DNA of 64,000 nucleotides from Thiohalophilus sp046483665 (lineage in GTDB: Bacteria > Pseudomonadota > Gammaproteobacteria > UBA6429 > Thiohalophilaceae): the NCBI RefSeq assembly GCF_046483665.1, contig NZ_JAWOCR010000063.1:1-64000 (forward strand). The letters are read 5' to 3'. Of the stretch, positions 1 through 12,555 are shown in pieces. A model generated the notes under the pieces. It worked only from the letters and a program-made list of their open reading frames with translations. It made no database searches and was not told the origin of the DNA. How positions within the stretch are numbered: position 1 is the first letter of the stretch; the number at the start of each line of letters is the position of its first letter. Made by a program: the position numbers and the translations under genes.

Positions 1-187
1 TAGTGATGCCGCGCGCTTTTTCTTCCGGCGCGCTGTCAATCTGGTCGTAGGCCCGGCTTTCTCCACCGAACTTCTCGCCCATCACTTTGGTGATCGCCGC
101 CGTCAGGGTCGTCTTGCCATGGTCTACATGACCAATTGTTCCCACGTTCACATGCGGCTTCGTACGTTCAAATTTTGCCTTGGACAC
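1..187 (-). CDS. tuf: Elongation factor Tu, N-terminal part (runs off the window)
   Basis: The first 62 codons of EF-Tu, the GTPase that delivers aminoacyl-tRNA to the ribosome, are visible and the rest lies beyond base 1. The reading starts at a GTG at 187 (SKAKFERTKPHVNVGTIGH follows). It includes the P-loop GHVDHGKTT, the switch region near KARGIT and the typical SRAYDQID segment. It lies downstream of four tRNA genes on the same strand, the arrangement of the tufB operon of other Gammaproteobacteria, and is probably co-transcribed with them. Identity is very secure. The GTG start is inferred from where EF-Tu homology begins. Confidence 0.97.
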   Translation of the reverse strand, partial: MSKAKFERTKPHVNVGTIGHVDHGKTTLTAAITKVMGEKFGGESRAYDQIDSAPEEKARGIT

Positions 188-247
188 CGTCAGGCCTCCC
201 CTGTTGCGAATTTAACTAAAAACCCAATACCACTATTTATATACACC

Positions 248-322
248 TGGAGCCCATGGGCGGATTTGAACCGCCGGCCTCACCCTTACCAAGGGTGTGC
301 TCTACCCCTGAGCTACATGGGC
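248..322 (-). tRNA. tRNA-Thr (GGT)
   Basis: A 75-nt cloverleaf on the minus strand with a GCCCATG/CATGGGC acceptor stem and encoded CCA (TGG at 248-250). The anticodon stem CACCC/GGGTG carries a TTGGTAA loop with anticodon GGT. The T-arm contains GGTTCAAATCC. It is the last tRNA before tuf, matching thrT in the thrU-tyrU-glyT-thrT-tufB order. Confidence 0.97.
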
Positions 323-330
323 TAAAAACA

Positions 331-432
331 GTGACGAGTAACGAGGGCCGAGTGACGAGTAATGACTCTTTCGCTCGTATCAACCGTAAACTTAGCCCGG
401 TTTTCCTCGTCCCTCGTCCCAGGGACCTCCGT
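331..432. repeat. Inverted repeat pair, GACGAGTAACGAGG family, copy 1
   Basis: The left arm at 331-363 contains GTGACGAGTAACGAGGGCC followed by a second GTGACGAGTAATGAC. The right arm at 401-432 reads TTTTCCTCGTCCCTCGTCCC, the opposite orientation of the same motif. Together they form an imperfect palindrome of about 100 bp filling the spacer between tRNA-Thr(GGT) and tRNA-Gly. Related pairs occur at 526-666 and 17322-17510. It has no coding content and is likely a small dispersed palindromic (MITE- or REP-like) element that folds in the tRNA precursor. Confidence 0.7.
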
Positions 433-445
433 CCCTTTGTTAATT

Positions 446-519
446 TGGAGCGGGTGATGGGAATCGAACCCACATAGTCAGCTTGGAAGGCTGAAGTTCT
501 ACCATTGAACTACACCCGC
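446..519 (-). tRNA. tRNA-Gly (TCC)
   Basis: A 74-nt cloverleaf on the minus strand with acceptor GCGGGTG/CACCCGC and encoded CCA at 446-448. The anticodon loop TTCCAAG carries TCC and the T-loop GGTTCGATTCC is present. It is the third tRNA of the tuf operon (glyT position). Confidence 0.97.
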
Positions 520-525
520 TATATT

Positions 526-666
526 CAGGGACGAGGTACGAGTAACGAGTTACGAGGGCCAGCCCTCAACATCTCATCACGTCCCGGGGTAGTAGCTGCA
601 CCAAGCCCGCTGCCGCCGCGTTACGATTCCGGTTTTCCTCGTCCCTCGTAACTCGGCCCTTGTAAC
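526..666. repeat. Inverted repeat pair, GACGAGTAACGAGG family, copy 2
   Basis: The left arm at 526-561 reads CAGGGACGAGGTACGAGTAA and continues with CGAGTTACGAGGGCC. The right arm at 632-666 reads GTTTTCCTCGTCCCTCGTAA and continues with CTCGGCCCTTGTAAC, the same motif in the opposite orientation. The pair occupies the spacer between tRNA-Gly and tRNA-Tyr. Its layout resembles the copy at 331-432, which suggests a mobile or amplified palindrome rather than chance. No protein is encoded. Confidence 0.7.
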
Positions 667-674
667 TTTGTGTT

Positions 675-759
675 TGGTGGAGGGGGGAGGATTCGAACCT
701 CCGAAGGCTGAGCCGTCAGATTTACAGTCTGATCCCTTTGGCCACTCGGGAACCCCTCC
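675..759 (-). tRNA. tRNA-Tyr (GTA)
   Basis: An 85-nt class II tRNA on the minus strand with acceptor stem GGAGGGG, encoded CCA at 675-677, anticodon GTA in ACTGTAAATC, and a long variable arm (GACGGCTCAGCCTTC) typical of bacterial tRNA-Tyr. It is the second tRNA of the tuf operon (tyrU position). Confidence 0.97.
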
Positions 760-907
760 GCGCGCACGAAGCTGCGTATTTTCGTCGAGCAATAGGGCAG
801 TGTCAACCGGGAAGTGGGAAAATACCTTGCATTTCCGCCACCTGCGGCCGATTTTTAGTCCCTGCCGACAAAATGGCCCGGATTTTTGTCCGGGCCTTTG
901 GAAAATC

Positions 908-983
908 TGGAGCTGGCGAGAGGAGTCGAACCCCCGACCGGCTGATTACAAGTCAGCTGCTCTACCAACTGAGCTACGCCAGC
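908..983 (-). tRNA. tRNA-Thr (TGT)
   Basis: A 76-nt cloverleaf on the minus strand with acceptor GCTGGCG, encoded CCA at 908-910, and anticodon TGT in loop CTTGTAA between GCTGA and TCAGC. It is the first gene of the tRNA-tuf operon (thrU position) and lies directly downstream of the promoter at 1025-1053. Confidence 0.97.
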
Positions 984-1024
984 ATAGGGCCAGGCCGACA
1001 AGTAGCGACCCGAACCAGGCGCGC

Positions 1025-1053
1025 ATTCTAAGAAATTGTCGGGATAAAGGCAA
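1025..1053 (-). promoter_or_regulatory. Sigma-70 promoter of the tRNA-tuf operon
   Basis: On the minus strand a -35 box TTGCCT (1053-1048) and a -10 box TAGAAT (1030-1025) are separated by 17 bp. They are followed by the GC-rich discriminator GCGCGCC. The same discriminator follows the rRNA promoter at 12528-12555. GC-rich discriminators are characteristic of promoters repressed by ppGpp/DksA, so joint growth-rate control of tRNA/tuf and rRNA is likely. Confidence 0.75.
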
Positions 1054-1098
1054 TTTCAGTTTCAGTGAAAGGGTTTTGGTCGATTCCCGATGGCGTGC

Positions 1099-1731
1099 TT
1101 ATTGCTGTGGCTGGCAGGGGCGCTCGATTTTTTTCAAATCCGGGTAATCTTCGCGCAAGCGCGCCAGTTGTTCGACGGAAATATCGCCGCTGTCGCGCCG
1201 CCAGTCGAGCCAGTATTCCTCCACGGGCAGTCTCACTTCTTCCCAGATCGCCTCAAAGCCCAGCTTGGCCAGTTGATTGATGCGCCGGTGCGCCGCCTCA
1301 AAACTGGAAAAGACGCCCAGCGACACACCGTTGGCTTTGTCGCCGGTGGCGATCAGAAAATAATCCTCAATGTTTTTGACCTTGAGTCGTTCCACCGCAG
1401 CGCGGGCCTCACTGCGGGAGGGTAACGGCGACAAAATCACCCAGTAACCCTTGCGCCCCGCCTCCTGGCTCTTGCGCTGCCAGGCCTTGATCTCCCATTG
1501 TTGCAGGCGCTGCGCCAGGGCCTTGACCTGACCGGTTTCTTTTAGTGGTCCCAGGCTATAACACCACTGCGACGCTTCACTCGATTCCTGTTGTTCTCGC
1601 AGCAACACCAGGCGCTGCACATCCGCCGGTAATGCTTCATCCGACGTCGGGTTGCCGCTGTCGGCCCGGTAATGCCAGGCAAACAGGCTGAGATTGAGCA
1701 GGAGCAACACATAGATCAACCATTTCATCAT
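1099..1731 (-). CDS. SPOR-domain inner-membrane protein
   Basis: A 210-residue protein with one N-terminal membrane anchor (about residues 3-20, LIYVLLLLNLSLFAW), a periplasmic linker, and a SPOR-like region around residues 70-155 (GYWVILSPLPSRSEARAA ... GVSLGVFSSFEAAHR). SPOR domains bind denuded septal peptidoglycan. The C-terminal 55 residues are charged and unrecognised. It follows coaX by 21 bp on the same strand and is probably the third gene of a birA-coaX-SPOR operon, a neighbourhood seen in pseudomonads and relatives. A GGAAAG-type ribosome site precedes tandem ATGs (1731 and 1728). A role at the division site is inferred from the domain only. Confidence 0.85.
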   Translation of the reverse strand: MMKWLIYVLLLLNLSLFAWHYRADSGNPTSDEALPADVQRLVLLREQQESSEASQWCYSLGPLKETGQVKALAQRLQQWEIKAWQRKSQEAGRKGYWVILSPLPSRSEARAAVERLKVKNIEDYFLIATGDKANGVSLGVFSSFEAAHRRINQLAKLGFEAIWEEVRLPVEEYWLDWRRDSGDISVEQLARLREDYPDLKKIERPCQPQQ

Positions 1732-1752
1732 TACTTTCCTTTTAAGCGGCGC

Positions 1753-2496
1753 TCAGTCATTGTTCTGCGCCACACAGACCAGTCCCTGAAGGACCAGATC
1801 CGGTACCGCACGGCAGGCCTGTTCCAGATAGGGTTGTATATGCGGGGCATCACCGCCGGTGATCAACCACTGAAGTTGACGGTGACCGACAGGCAGATCG
1901 CGCATGAGGCGATCCAGCAATGCCGTCACACTGCGCAGGGCGCCATGACTGATACAGCTGACACTGGAATCGCCCGGCGTCAGTTGCCCGGGCAGAGCAG
2001 GGGATTCAGTAATCCGGCCGGTGCGCTCCTGCAGGCATTGCTGCATCATCCACAGTCCCGGCACGATATAACCACCCTGATGAACGCCGTCGGCATCCAG
2101 CAAATCGACGGTAATCGCACTGCCGCAGTCGATCACCGCGACACTCCCAGTGACAAGATGACGGGCACCCAGCAATGCCGCCCAGCGATCACTGCCCAGT
2201 GTTGCCGGTTCAGTATAGGCGTTGGTCACGCCTTGCTGGCAGGCAACTGCCGTCAGGAACCGGACAGGTTGTTGCCATTGCTGGCGACACCAGTGCTCCA
2301 GTCGCTGCTGGCAGGCCAATGGCGCCACACTGGCGCACCAGATCGAATCGGGCGTGGAACATTCTCCCCACCAGTGCTCGAACAGCTCCTCCAGTAGCGC
2401 CTCGCTGTAGACCGCCCCGGCACCGAACTGCAGTACTCCGGTATCCTCTGTCGCCCATTTGATCCGGGTATTGCCGAAATCAATCAGTAATTGCAT
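1753..2496 (-). CDS. coaX: Type III pantothenate kinase
   Basis: A 247-residue enzyme phosphorylating pantothenate, the first step of coenzyme A synthesis. The N-terminal phosphate loop DFGNTRIKW (residues 6-14), the GSDRWAALLGA segment and the VIDCGSAITVDLLD motif are typical of the CoaX family (ASKHA fold, usually 240-260 residues). It starts inside the end of birA (17-bp overlap), implying translational coupling. It is the likely sole pantothenate kinase, though only this window can be seen. Confidence 0.95.
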   Translation of the reverse strand: MQLLIDFGNTRIKWATEDTGVLQFGAGAVYSEALLEELFEHWWGECSTPDSIWCASVAPLACQQRLEHWCRQQWQQPVRFLTAVACQQGVTNAYTEPATLGSDRWAALLGARHLVTGSVAVIDCGSAITVDLLDADGVHQGGYIVPGLWMMQQCLQERTGRITESPALPGQLTPGDSSVSCISHGALRSVTALLDRLMRDLPVGHRQLQWLITGGDAPHIQPYLEQACRAVPDLVLQGLVCVAQNND

Positions 2497-3481
2497 GGTC
2501 CTGTTCCGTGTCCATTCGCAGCGAGATTTCGCCGCTGCTATAGGTTTCCTGTCGGCCCGCGTGCACGATCAGCAGGTTCCCCTGCGCATCGATGCCGATA
2601 GCCCGTCCCTGGACCGTGCGCTGCGGCAACAACAACTGTACCGGTTTACCGGCAACAGCATCCCAGCGTTGCCAGTCCGACAGAAACGGCTGTAAGCCCT
2701 CCTGCTCATAGCGGGTCAGGGCGGGTAGCAGTTCATCCAGCAGAGCCGTCAATAACTGGTTTCGTGAGGGCGGCCGGCCCGTGATACGCTGCAGATCCGT
2801 CCAGGGTTGCTCAATATCTTCTGCGGCGTCACGGGGCATGCTGACATTCAGGCCGATGCCGCAGACCACCCGACAGGGACCGCCTGCTTCCCCCTGCATT
2901 TCCAGCAGGATTCCGCACAGCTTCTTGCCCTGCCACTGAATATCATTCGGCCATTTGAGCCCAAGCCCTTTGACACCCAGCCCGTTCAGCGCGCGCACGA
3001 TACTCACCGCCACGGCCGGGCTCAGACCCGCCAGATTAGACGGTACCCCATCAAAACACCCCAGCAGGGAGAAAGTGAGATTGGTTGCAAACGGCGAAAC
3101 CCACTCCCGCCCCCGGCGCCCACGTCCCCGGGTCTGGTGTTCAGCAACCACCACGGTGCCGCAGGGCAGATCCGGGCTCTGCATTAACCACTGGTTGGTC
3201 GACTCCAGAGACCATTCGATCTGTAACCGCTCCAGCAAGGCGCGCGCAGGGGGTGAAAGTCCCTCGATGATGACATCAGCATCCAGTAATTCCAGCGACG
3301 CGGGCAATCGATAACCCCGGCCCTGTACCGCCTGAACCGGAATATTGTATTGTTCTGACACACGCTGGATTTGCTTCCAGACTGCTGTACGACTGATTCC
3401 CAGCCGGGAGGCAAGCGCCGTTCCGGAATGAAAGCGGCCGTCGGCCAGCAGGGACAGAATATTACGCAAACTCTGCATCAA
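2480..3481 (-). CDS. birA: Bifunctional biotin-protein ligase / biotin operon repressor
   Basis: A 333-residue protein with an N-terminal winged helix-turn-helix (residues about 10-60, LASRLGISRTAVWKQIQRV), then the ligase domain with the biotinyl-AMP loop GRGRRGREWVSP and KWPNDIQWQGKKLCGILLEM, and a C-terminal SH3-like domain (GRAIGIDAQGNLLI). It attaches biotin to carboxylase carrier protein, and the DNA-binding domain suggests it also represses biotin genes. It is the first gene of the birA-coaX-SPOR operon. Its start (ATG 3481, or the next ATG at 3478) is only 18 bp from the divergent start at 3500, so the two promoters must overlap the genes. Confidence 0.95.
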   Translation of the reverse strand: MMQSLRNILSLLADGRFHSGTALASRLGISRTAVWKQIQRVSEQYNIPVQAVQGRGYRLPASLELLDADVIIEGLSPPARALLERLQIEWSLESTNQWLMQSPDLPCGTVVVAEHQTRGRGRRGREWVSPFATNLTFSLLGCFDGVPSNLAGLSPAVAVSIVRALNGLGVKGLGLKWPNDIQWQGKKLCGILLEMQGEAGGPCRVVCGIGLNVSMPRDAAEDIEQPWTDLQRITGRPPSRNQLLTALLDELLPALTRYEQEGLQPFLSDWQRWDAVAGKPVQLLLPQRTVQGRAIGIDAQGNLLIVHAGRQETYSSGEISLRMDTEQDHAITD

Positions 3482-3499
3482 TCGGATTCACTCTGCCTC

Positions 3500-4492
3500 A
3501 TGGCCACCCCAGACGAACCGGTCGCCCATTATTTTCCGCTGTCATCGGGACAGTACGCGATCAAACCCGGATTTTACAGGCTCGGACATGACTTTGGTAA
3601 TGGGGCGACCGACAGACGCCTGTTTCAGCTGGATCGACAGTTCGCCGATTATCGTCAGGTCAAACAAGATGCCCGCTGCGAGCAACTGGATAAATACTTC
3701 TGTGTTACTCCCGAGGCCGCCGATCTGGCCCCGATACTTAACCGATTTCTGATCGATCGCCTGTGCAGCGACTTTCCCGGCTATTTTCATCTTTTTCAAA
3801 CCCGGGAAGAACAACAGCTGGATTGCGGACTCAGTGGTCAATCACTGCAATTTACCCGTGACGGTCACTATCTCGGTGCTTCTCCCGCGAATCCGGCCAA
3901 CACCCCGCCCTATTGCAACGGACTCGATGCCCTGGCCCTGCAGGTCCAGGAAGATCTGGCACTGCTCGATCTGCGTGGCGAACAAGCCAGGCTGTGCGCC
4001 ATTCATCTGTGTCAGCCCAACCATTGGGATCCCCGTGAGAAGATCGGGAGAGATTTCGCGAAGATTCATCAACCGGTGCCGGACATGCACCGCATCAATG
4101 CCCGGGCAGCGCAATTATTGCAGGCCTGTTTACAAGAGGGACCGTTTGTTCGTTTTGCCTGGGGTATTGCCACTGACGAGCGGCTCAATCACCATCCCGA
4201 TCCCCCGCCGGGAACCGACCGCCAACAGTGGCAGGGGCGGGCCTTTGATCCGGTTCACCCGGCAGCATGGCTGCGGGTCGAGCGACAGGTATTGCACGGA
4301 TTGCCGCAAACCAGTGCCCTCTTATTTACTATTCGAACGTATCACACACCGCTGACCCGCTTATCAGTGAACGAACAACAATTACTCTATCAGGCCATCG
4401 CGGGTATGGAACCGCACCATCGTGAGTACAAAGGGCTGGCCGATCCCACAGCATTACTCAACTGGCTCGGGTCATTATATACATCAGGCTGA
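3500..4492 (+). CDS. DUF3445 family protein, probable heme-dependent oxidative N-demethylase
   Basis: A 330-residue protein from ATG 3500. An in-frame upstream start would lie inside birA and is unlikely. It shows the hallmarks of DUF3445: an early YFPLSSGQYAIKPGFYRLG segment, the central CQPNHWDPREKIGRDFAKIH motif followed by PVP, and the late LPQTSALLFTIRTYHTPL motif. Characterised relatives are heme enzymes that oxidatively demethylate N-methyl groups such as dimethylamine, but the substrate here is unknown. It is divergent from birA (18 bp) and its end overlaps the convergent stress-protein gene by 9 bp. Family assignment is confident and function is inferred. Confidence 0.8.
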   Translation: MATPDEPVAHYFPLSSGQYAIKPGFYRLGHDFGNGATDRRLFQLDRQFADYRQVKQDARCEQLDKYFCVTPEAADLAPILNRFLIDRLCSDFPGYFHLFQTREEQQLDCGLSGQSLQFTRDGHYLGASPANPANTPPYCNGLDALALQVQEDLALLDLRGEQARLCAIHLCQPNHWDPREKIGRDFAKIHQPVPDMHRINARAAQLLQACLQEGPFVRFAWGIATDERLNHHPDPPPGTDRQQWQGRAFDPVHPAAWLRVERQVLHGLPQTSALLFTIRTYHTPLTRLSVNEQQLLYQAIAGMEPHHREYKGLADPTALLNWLGSLYTSG

Positions 4493-4933
4493 TTCTGCCG
4501 AATGGATTCTCACAGCGAGTATGTCACAGGGGGTCCCGTGCAACACCGAGTTAGCGGTGGAGCCCAGTAACAGACCCACGCCGTGCCTCCCGTGCGTACC
4601 GACCAGTATCAGATCGGCCTTTATCTGTTCGGCGACCCGCAATATCTCGGATTTTACCGAACCGATCTCGACCCGCACGCTGGCGTTGTTGAGGTGAAAA
4701 TCATCGCGTTTCTGCTGCAAAAATGACTCCGCCTGTTTATAAAGACTTTCTTCAAAATCAGCTGGCAGTGTCGTAATTAAATCGTAACTGTTTTCGGTCA
4801 CGACCGGCTCCACCACATGCAACAGAGTCAGCCGGGCCGCCTCCTGACTGAATAGCTGACCGGACCGTACCAATACCTGGTCCGCTTCATCCGAAAGATC
4901 CAGAGCCAGCAGAATATTTTGATAAGAACCCAT
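4484..4933 (-). CDS. Universal stress protein (UspA family)
   Basis: A 149-residue protein starting at MGSYQNILLALDLS. A longer start at 4969 is possible, but the Usp fold begins here. It has the C-terminal nucleotide-binding signature GTHGRHGVGLLLGSTANSV (G-2x-G-9x-G(S/T)), so it probably binds ATP. It is monocistronic, convergent with the DUF3445 gene and divergent from the antiporter at 5095, which could share stress or pH conditions with it. Confidence 0.92.
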   Translation of the reverse strand: MGSYQNILLALDLSDEADQVLVRSGQLFSQEAARLTLLHVVEPVVTENSYDLITTLPADFEESLYKQAESFLQQKRDDFHLNNASVRVEIGSVKSEILRVAEQIKADLILVGTHGRHGVGLLLGSTANSVLHGTPCDILAVRIHSAESA

Positions 4934-5094
4934 CCGGCCATTTCCTGTCCTGTTGTACTGTGTGACCAAGAGTATAGAAAAGCCGCTGATGACTGCAAAC
5001 CGGGCTCTGGACTCCTTACCCGGCAGCGATTAATCTGGCTGAGTACGAACAATACCTCTGCACAAATAATCGACAGCCTGAAAGGAACCTGCCG

Positions 5095-6669
5095 ATGCTG
5101 ACTGCTACTATCTGGTTGAGCTTTGCCTTTGGCGCCGGCCTGTTTATGCGCCTGATAGGCCTCCCGCCACTGGTTGGTTATCTGGCCGCCGGCTTTCTGC
5201 TGAGTGCCAACGGCCATGAAACCAATGAGCTCATCGAGGCTATCGCCCATGCCGGTGTATTGTTACTTCTGTTCAGCGTTGGTCTGAAATTACGCCTCAA
5301 AAGCCTGATCCGCACTGAAGTTCTGGCCGGCTCTTTGTTACACATGGGACTCACCATTGTTCTGCTCTGGGCCATATTGAGCCAGTTCGGCACTCTTTCC
5401 TTTGAAGCGGCCGTGATGATCGCCATTGCCCTCTCCTTTTCCAGCACTGTCGTCGCCGCCAAAGTCCTGGAAAGCAAGAAAGAATTACGCGCCTTCCATG
5501 GCCGGGTCGCAATCGGCATTCTGATCATGCAGGATCTGGTTGCTGTCGCCATCCTGAGTATGGCCGGAGGCGTGGCCCCTTCACCCTGGTCTTTTCTGTT
5601 ACTCGGTTTCTTTTTGCTCCGCCCGTTGCTTCACTGGTTACTGGATATCTGCGGGCATGGTGAACTGGTCATTTTGTATGGGCTGTTGGTGGCGCTGGTT
5701 GTCGGTGGCGGCAGTTTCGAGGAATTCGGGCTCAGCTCGGAACTGGGGGCTTTGTTACTGGGTATCATCCTCTCCGATCACAAACGCGCGTCCGAGCTTT
5801 CCAACGCCCTGTGGGGGCTGAAAGAAATCTTACTGGTTGGCTTCTTTTTACAAATCGGACTGTCAGGCCATCCCACGTTACTCACTCTTGAACATGCGCT
5901 GTTACTCAATCTGCTGCTCCCTCTCAAGGCCCTGCTGTTTTTCTTTATCCTGCTGCTGTTCCGCCTGCGTGCGCGCAGCGCGTTTCTGACCGGCCTGAGC
6001 CTGTCCAGTTTCAGTGAATTCGGCCTGATTGTCGCCAGCGTCGCAGAAGCCCAGGGCTGGATCAGTACCGACTGGCTGGTCCTGCTGGCGGTGACTGTCG
6101 CGGTCTCCTTTGCCATCACAGCGCCATTAAATCGTTATTCCCACGATTTGTATCAATTGCTCGGCAAAGGACTGAAACGATTTGAAAGCCGTCACCGGCA
6201 CCCGGATGACGAACCCATTAATGTCGGTAGTGCCCATATCCTGATCGTCGGCATGGGGCGGGTTGGTACGGGTGTATATGACACTCTCCGGGAAAGTCAT
6301 CTGCGGGCTGTGGGCCTCGACTCGGATCCGGGCAAAGTGGAGAATCATCGTCGGCAGGGACGTCGGGTACTCTATGCCGATGCCGAGGATCCCGGCTTGT
6401 GGACGGGACTGTCGCTCAACGGCGTGAGGATCATCATGCTCTGCATGCCCGAGTTGTCCGCCAAATTAATGGCCATTCAGCAATTGCGTGAACGGGGGTT
6501 CGATGGGCAAATTAACGCTACTGCCTTGTATAGCGAGGAAATCGAACAACTGAAGAACAGGGGCGCGGATCTGGTTTATAACTATTATGACAGTATTGGT
6601 GTCAGCTTTGCTGACAAGACTCTGCAAACCCTGCCCAATGAGCTCTCACCCTCGGTAGTTCGTCGCTGA
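5095..6669 (+). CDS. CPA2 family monovalent cation/proton antiporter with TrkA-N domain (Kef type)
   Basis: A 524-residue protein. Residues about 1-375 form a dozen or so hydrophobic helices of the Na/H exchanger fold (PPLVGYLAAGFLLS, FSSTVVAAKVLESK, GILIMQDLVAVAIL, the last with the conserved QDL). Residues about 385-500 form a Rossmann TrkA-N/RCK domain starting ILIVGMGRVGTGVYDTL. The layout is that of KefB/KefC/YbaL potassium efflux systems, with NAD(H) or another nucleotide gating transport. No glutathione-binding ancillary gene (KefF/G) is adjacent. Ion and ligand are not determinable from sequence. Gene start is preceded by AAAGGAAC. Confidence 0.9.
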   Translation: MLTATIWLSFAFGAGLFMRLIGLPPLVGYLAAGFLLSANGHETNELIEAIAHAGVLLLLFSVGLKLRLKSLIRTEVLAGSLLHMGLTIVLLWAILSQFGTLSFEAAVMIAIALSFSSTVVAAKVLESKKELRAFHGRVAIGILIMQDLVAVAILSMAGGVAPSPWSFLLLGFFLLRPLLHWLLDICGHGELVILYGLLVALVVGGGSFEEFGLSSELGALLLGIILSDHKRASELSNALWGLKEILLVGFFLQIGLSGHPTLLTLEHALLLNLLLPLKALLFFFILLLFRLRARSAFLTGLSLSSFSEFGLIVASVAEAQGWISTDWLVLLAVTVAVSFAITAPLNRYSHDLYQLLGKGLKRFESRHRHPDDEPINVGSAHILIVGMGRVGTGVYDTLRESHLRAVGLDSDPGKVENHRRQGRRVLYADAEDPGLWTGLSLNGVRIIMLCMPELSAKLMAIQQLRERGFDGQINATALYSEEIEQLKNRGADLVYNYYDSIGVSFADKTLQTLPNELSPSVVRR

Positions 6670-6949
6670 TCCGGCAGCCGGTAGCAAAAATCTTCGTTGT
6701 AGCGATTTAGCACCTGTGATCTGTAGCTGATAAATTTATCCGAGCGATCCCCATACAGGAGAAACCCCGGCCTCATTCGAGCAGGTGCCTGGTTATATGT
6801 ATGCTGAAAGCCTTCTTTGAGGCTGTGCAATGAAGACGGCACTGTACCGACTTGTCAAAACAAGCCCTTTTTGACCAGGCACAGGCCTGAGTCGCGAGGT
6901 TCGTGAATGTACGAAAACAATCACCGTCAGGAATAGATTGCCTTACATA

Positions 6950-6985
6950 GAAAAAGCCCCATCCTCTTTCGAGAATGGGGCTTTG
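6950..6985 (-). terminator. rRNA operon terminator
   Basis: On the minus strand, AAAGCCCCATTCTC / GAAAGAGGATGGGGCTTTTT forms a strong GC-rich hairpin followed by a T-run, 7 bp beyond the 3' end of 5S rRNA. The 280 bp between it and the antiporter gene (6670-6949) contain no gene I can support. Confidence 0.9.
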
Positions 6986-6992
6986 AATTAAA

Positions 6993-7110
6993 GCCTGGCA
7001 GTGACCTACTTTCACATGGGGAGACCCCACACTATCATCGGCGCTGAGCAGTTTCACTTCTGAGTTCGGGATGGTATCAGGTGGTTCCCACTCGCCATTG
7101 CCGCCAGGCA
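6993..7110 (-). rRNA. rrf: 5S ribosomal RNA
   Basis: About 118 nt on the minus strand. The ends TGCCTGGCGGC and GCCAGGC are complementary (helix I), with the characteristic internal GAAGTGAAAC and CCGATGATAGTGTGGGG segments. It is the last gene of the rRNA operon. Confidence 0.96.
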
Positions 7111-7235
7111 AACTGGTTAGATCGAGAGTGATACTACGACACTCGATCTGAATTCTGGATTAGGTAGAAGATAATGCTTTTTGATTGTATTACTTGTTGG
7201 TGACCTTTCTGACCCAAAAAATTTGGGTGTTATAT

Positions 7236-10123
<2,888 letters not shown>

Positions 10124-10314
10124 ATATAACCCCAAATTTTCTGGCTTGCGCCAAAATCCCTGAAGTCATATTCGACTAAGATTGATATTGATTTTAGTTA
10201 GCTGGTCACCAACAAATATTGCATACAATCGTAACATTACGTAATTCTTGAGAAACACTCGTACATATAAAACTCGTGTTTCGCAGCATTACCTAGACTT
10301 CTACCTATCCAGAT

Positions 10315-10326
10315 TGTTAAAGAGCA
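10315..10326 (-). promoter_or_regulatory. boxA antitermination site before 23S
   Basis: TGCTCTTTAACA on the minus strand, identical to the leader boxA at 12390-12401. In rRNA operons such sites recruit NusB/NusE antitermination complexes. It lies between tRNA-Ala and 23S, as in Escherichia coli. Confidence 0.85.
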
Positions 10327-10422
10327 CGTTCGATCAGGTACTTGCCTTCTCGTTTTCTGGCCAAAGCCAGAAGCAAACACTCGACCGAATGCTTGCTTCT
10401 GGTTTCGAACCTTGGGGGGTCT

Positions 10423-10498
10423 TGGTGGAGCCAGGCGGGATCGAACCGCCGACCTCCTGCGTGCAAGGCAGGCGCTCTCCCAGCTGAGCTATGGCCCC
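10423..10498 (-). tRNA. tRNA-Ala (TGC)
   Basis: A 76-nt cloverleaf in the 16S-23S spacer: acceptor GGGGCCA/TGGCTCC, encoded CCA at 10423-10425, anticodon TGC in loop CTTGCAC. It lies downstream of tRNA-Ile, the usual order in rRNA spacers. Confidence 0.97.
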
Positions 10499-10543
10499 GA
10501 AACAGTTTCCTGCCTGGGAGGCTAGAGCCTGGCACCTGTGATT

Positions 10544-10620
<77 letters not shown>

Positions 10621-10685
10621 AAATCGTGCTTCAGTTGATCAGGTAATTTGTGTGAGTGCTTGCGTGAATCCACTTTGCATCTCTT

Positions 10686-12228
<1,543 letters not shown>

Positions 12229-12356
12229 ATCATTCCGGTTGCTAAAGCGCAACCAAACTTTTTGCGATGAAGAGCAATCCTTAGCCAAAACGCTAATCTT
12301 ACTGCTTTAGGTTTGACGTGATTGCTTACATCGACATTTTTGGCAAAGCCTCATCG

Positions 12357-12401
12357 ACGCAAGCACCCACACAAATTACCTGATCAAATTGTTAAAGAGC
12401 A
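12357..12401 (-). promoter_or_regulatory. rRNA leader: boxA and 5' half of the 16S processing stem
   Basis: boxA TGCTCTTTAACA lies at 12401-12390 on the minus strand. Bases 12386-12357 (TGATCAGGTAATTTGTGTGG then GTGCTTGCGT) are complementary over 30 nt to the 16S-tRNA-Ile spacer at 10636-10665, the only exception being one G-U pair. This helix encloses 16S and is the expected RNase III substrate. Confidence 0.9.
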
Positions 12402-12527
12402 CCTCTGACATTCGGCCAGAGCAGACCGACAATTATGCATATCTTTCGAACTCGAGTCAAGGGCTAATCCCCTTGAATCCTTGATATGCCGGGCGTTTCC
12501 GCCCTTTTGCCGTCTCAGGAGGCGCGC

Positions 12528-12555
12528 ATTATACGTAGCTTTGCCACCCGGTCAA
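12528..12555 (-). promoter_or_regulatory. rRNA operon promoter
   Basis: The minus-strand -35 TTGACC (12555-12550) and -10 TATAAT (12533-12528) are separated by 16 bp, followed by discriminator GCGCGCC. Upstream on the template (12556-12592) lies an A/T-rich tract that could act as an UP element. The stretch 12402-12527 is leader. From 12593 to the end of tyrS at 12860 I see no gene or terminator I can support. Confidence 0.85.
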
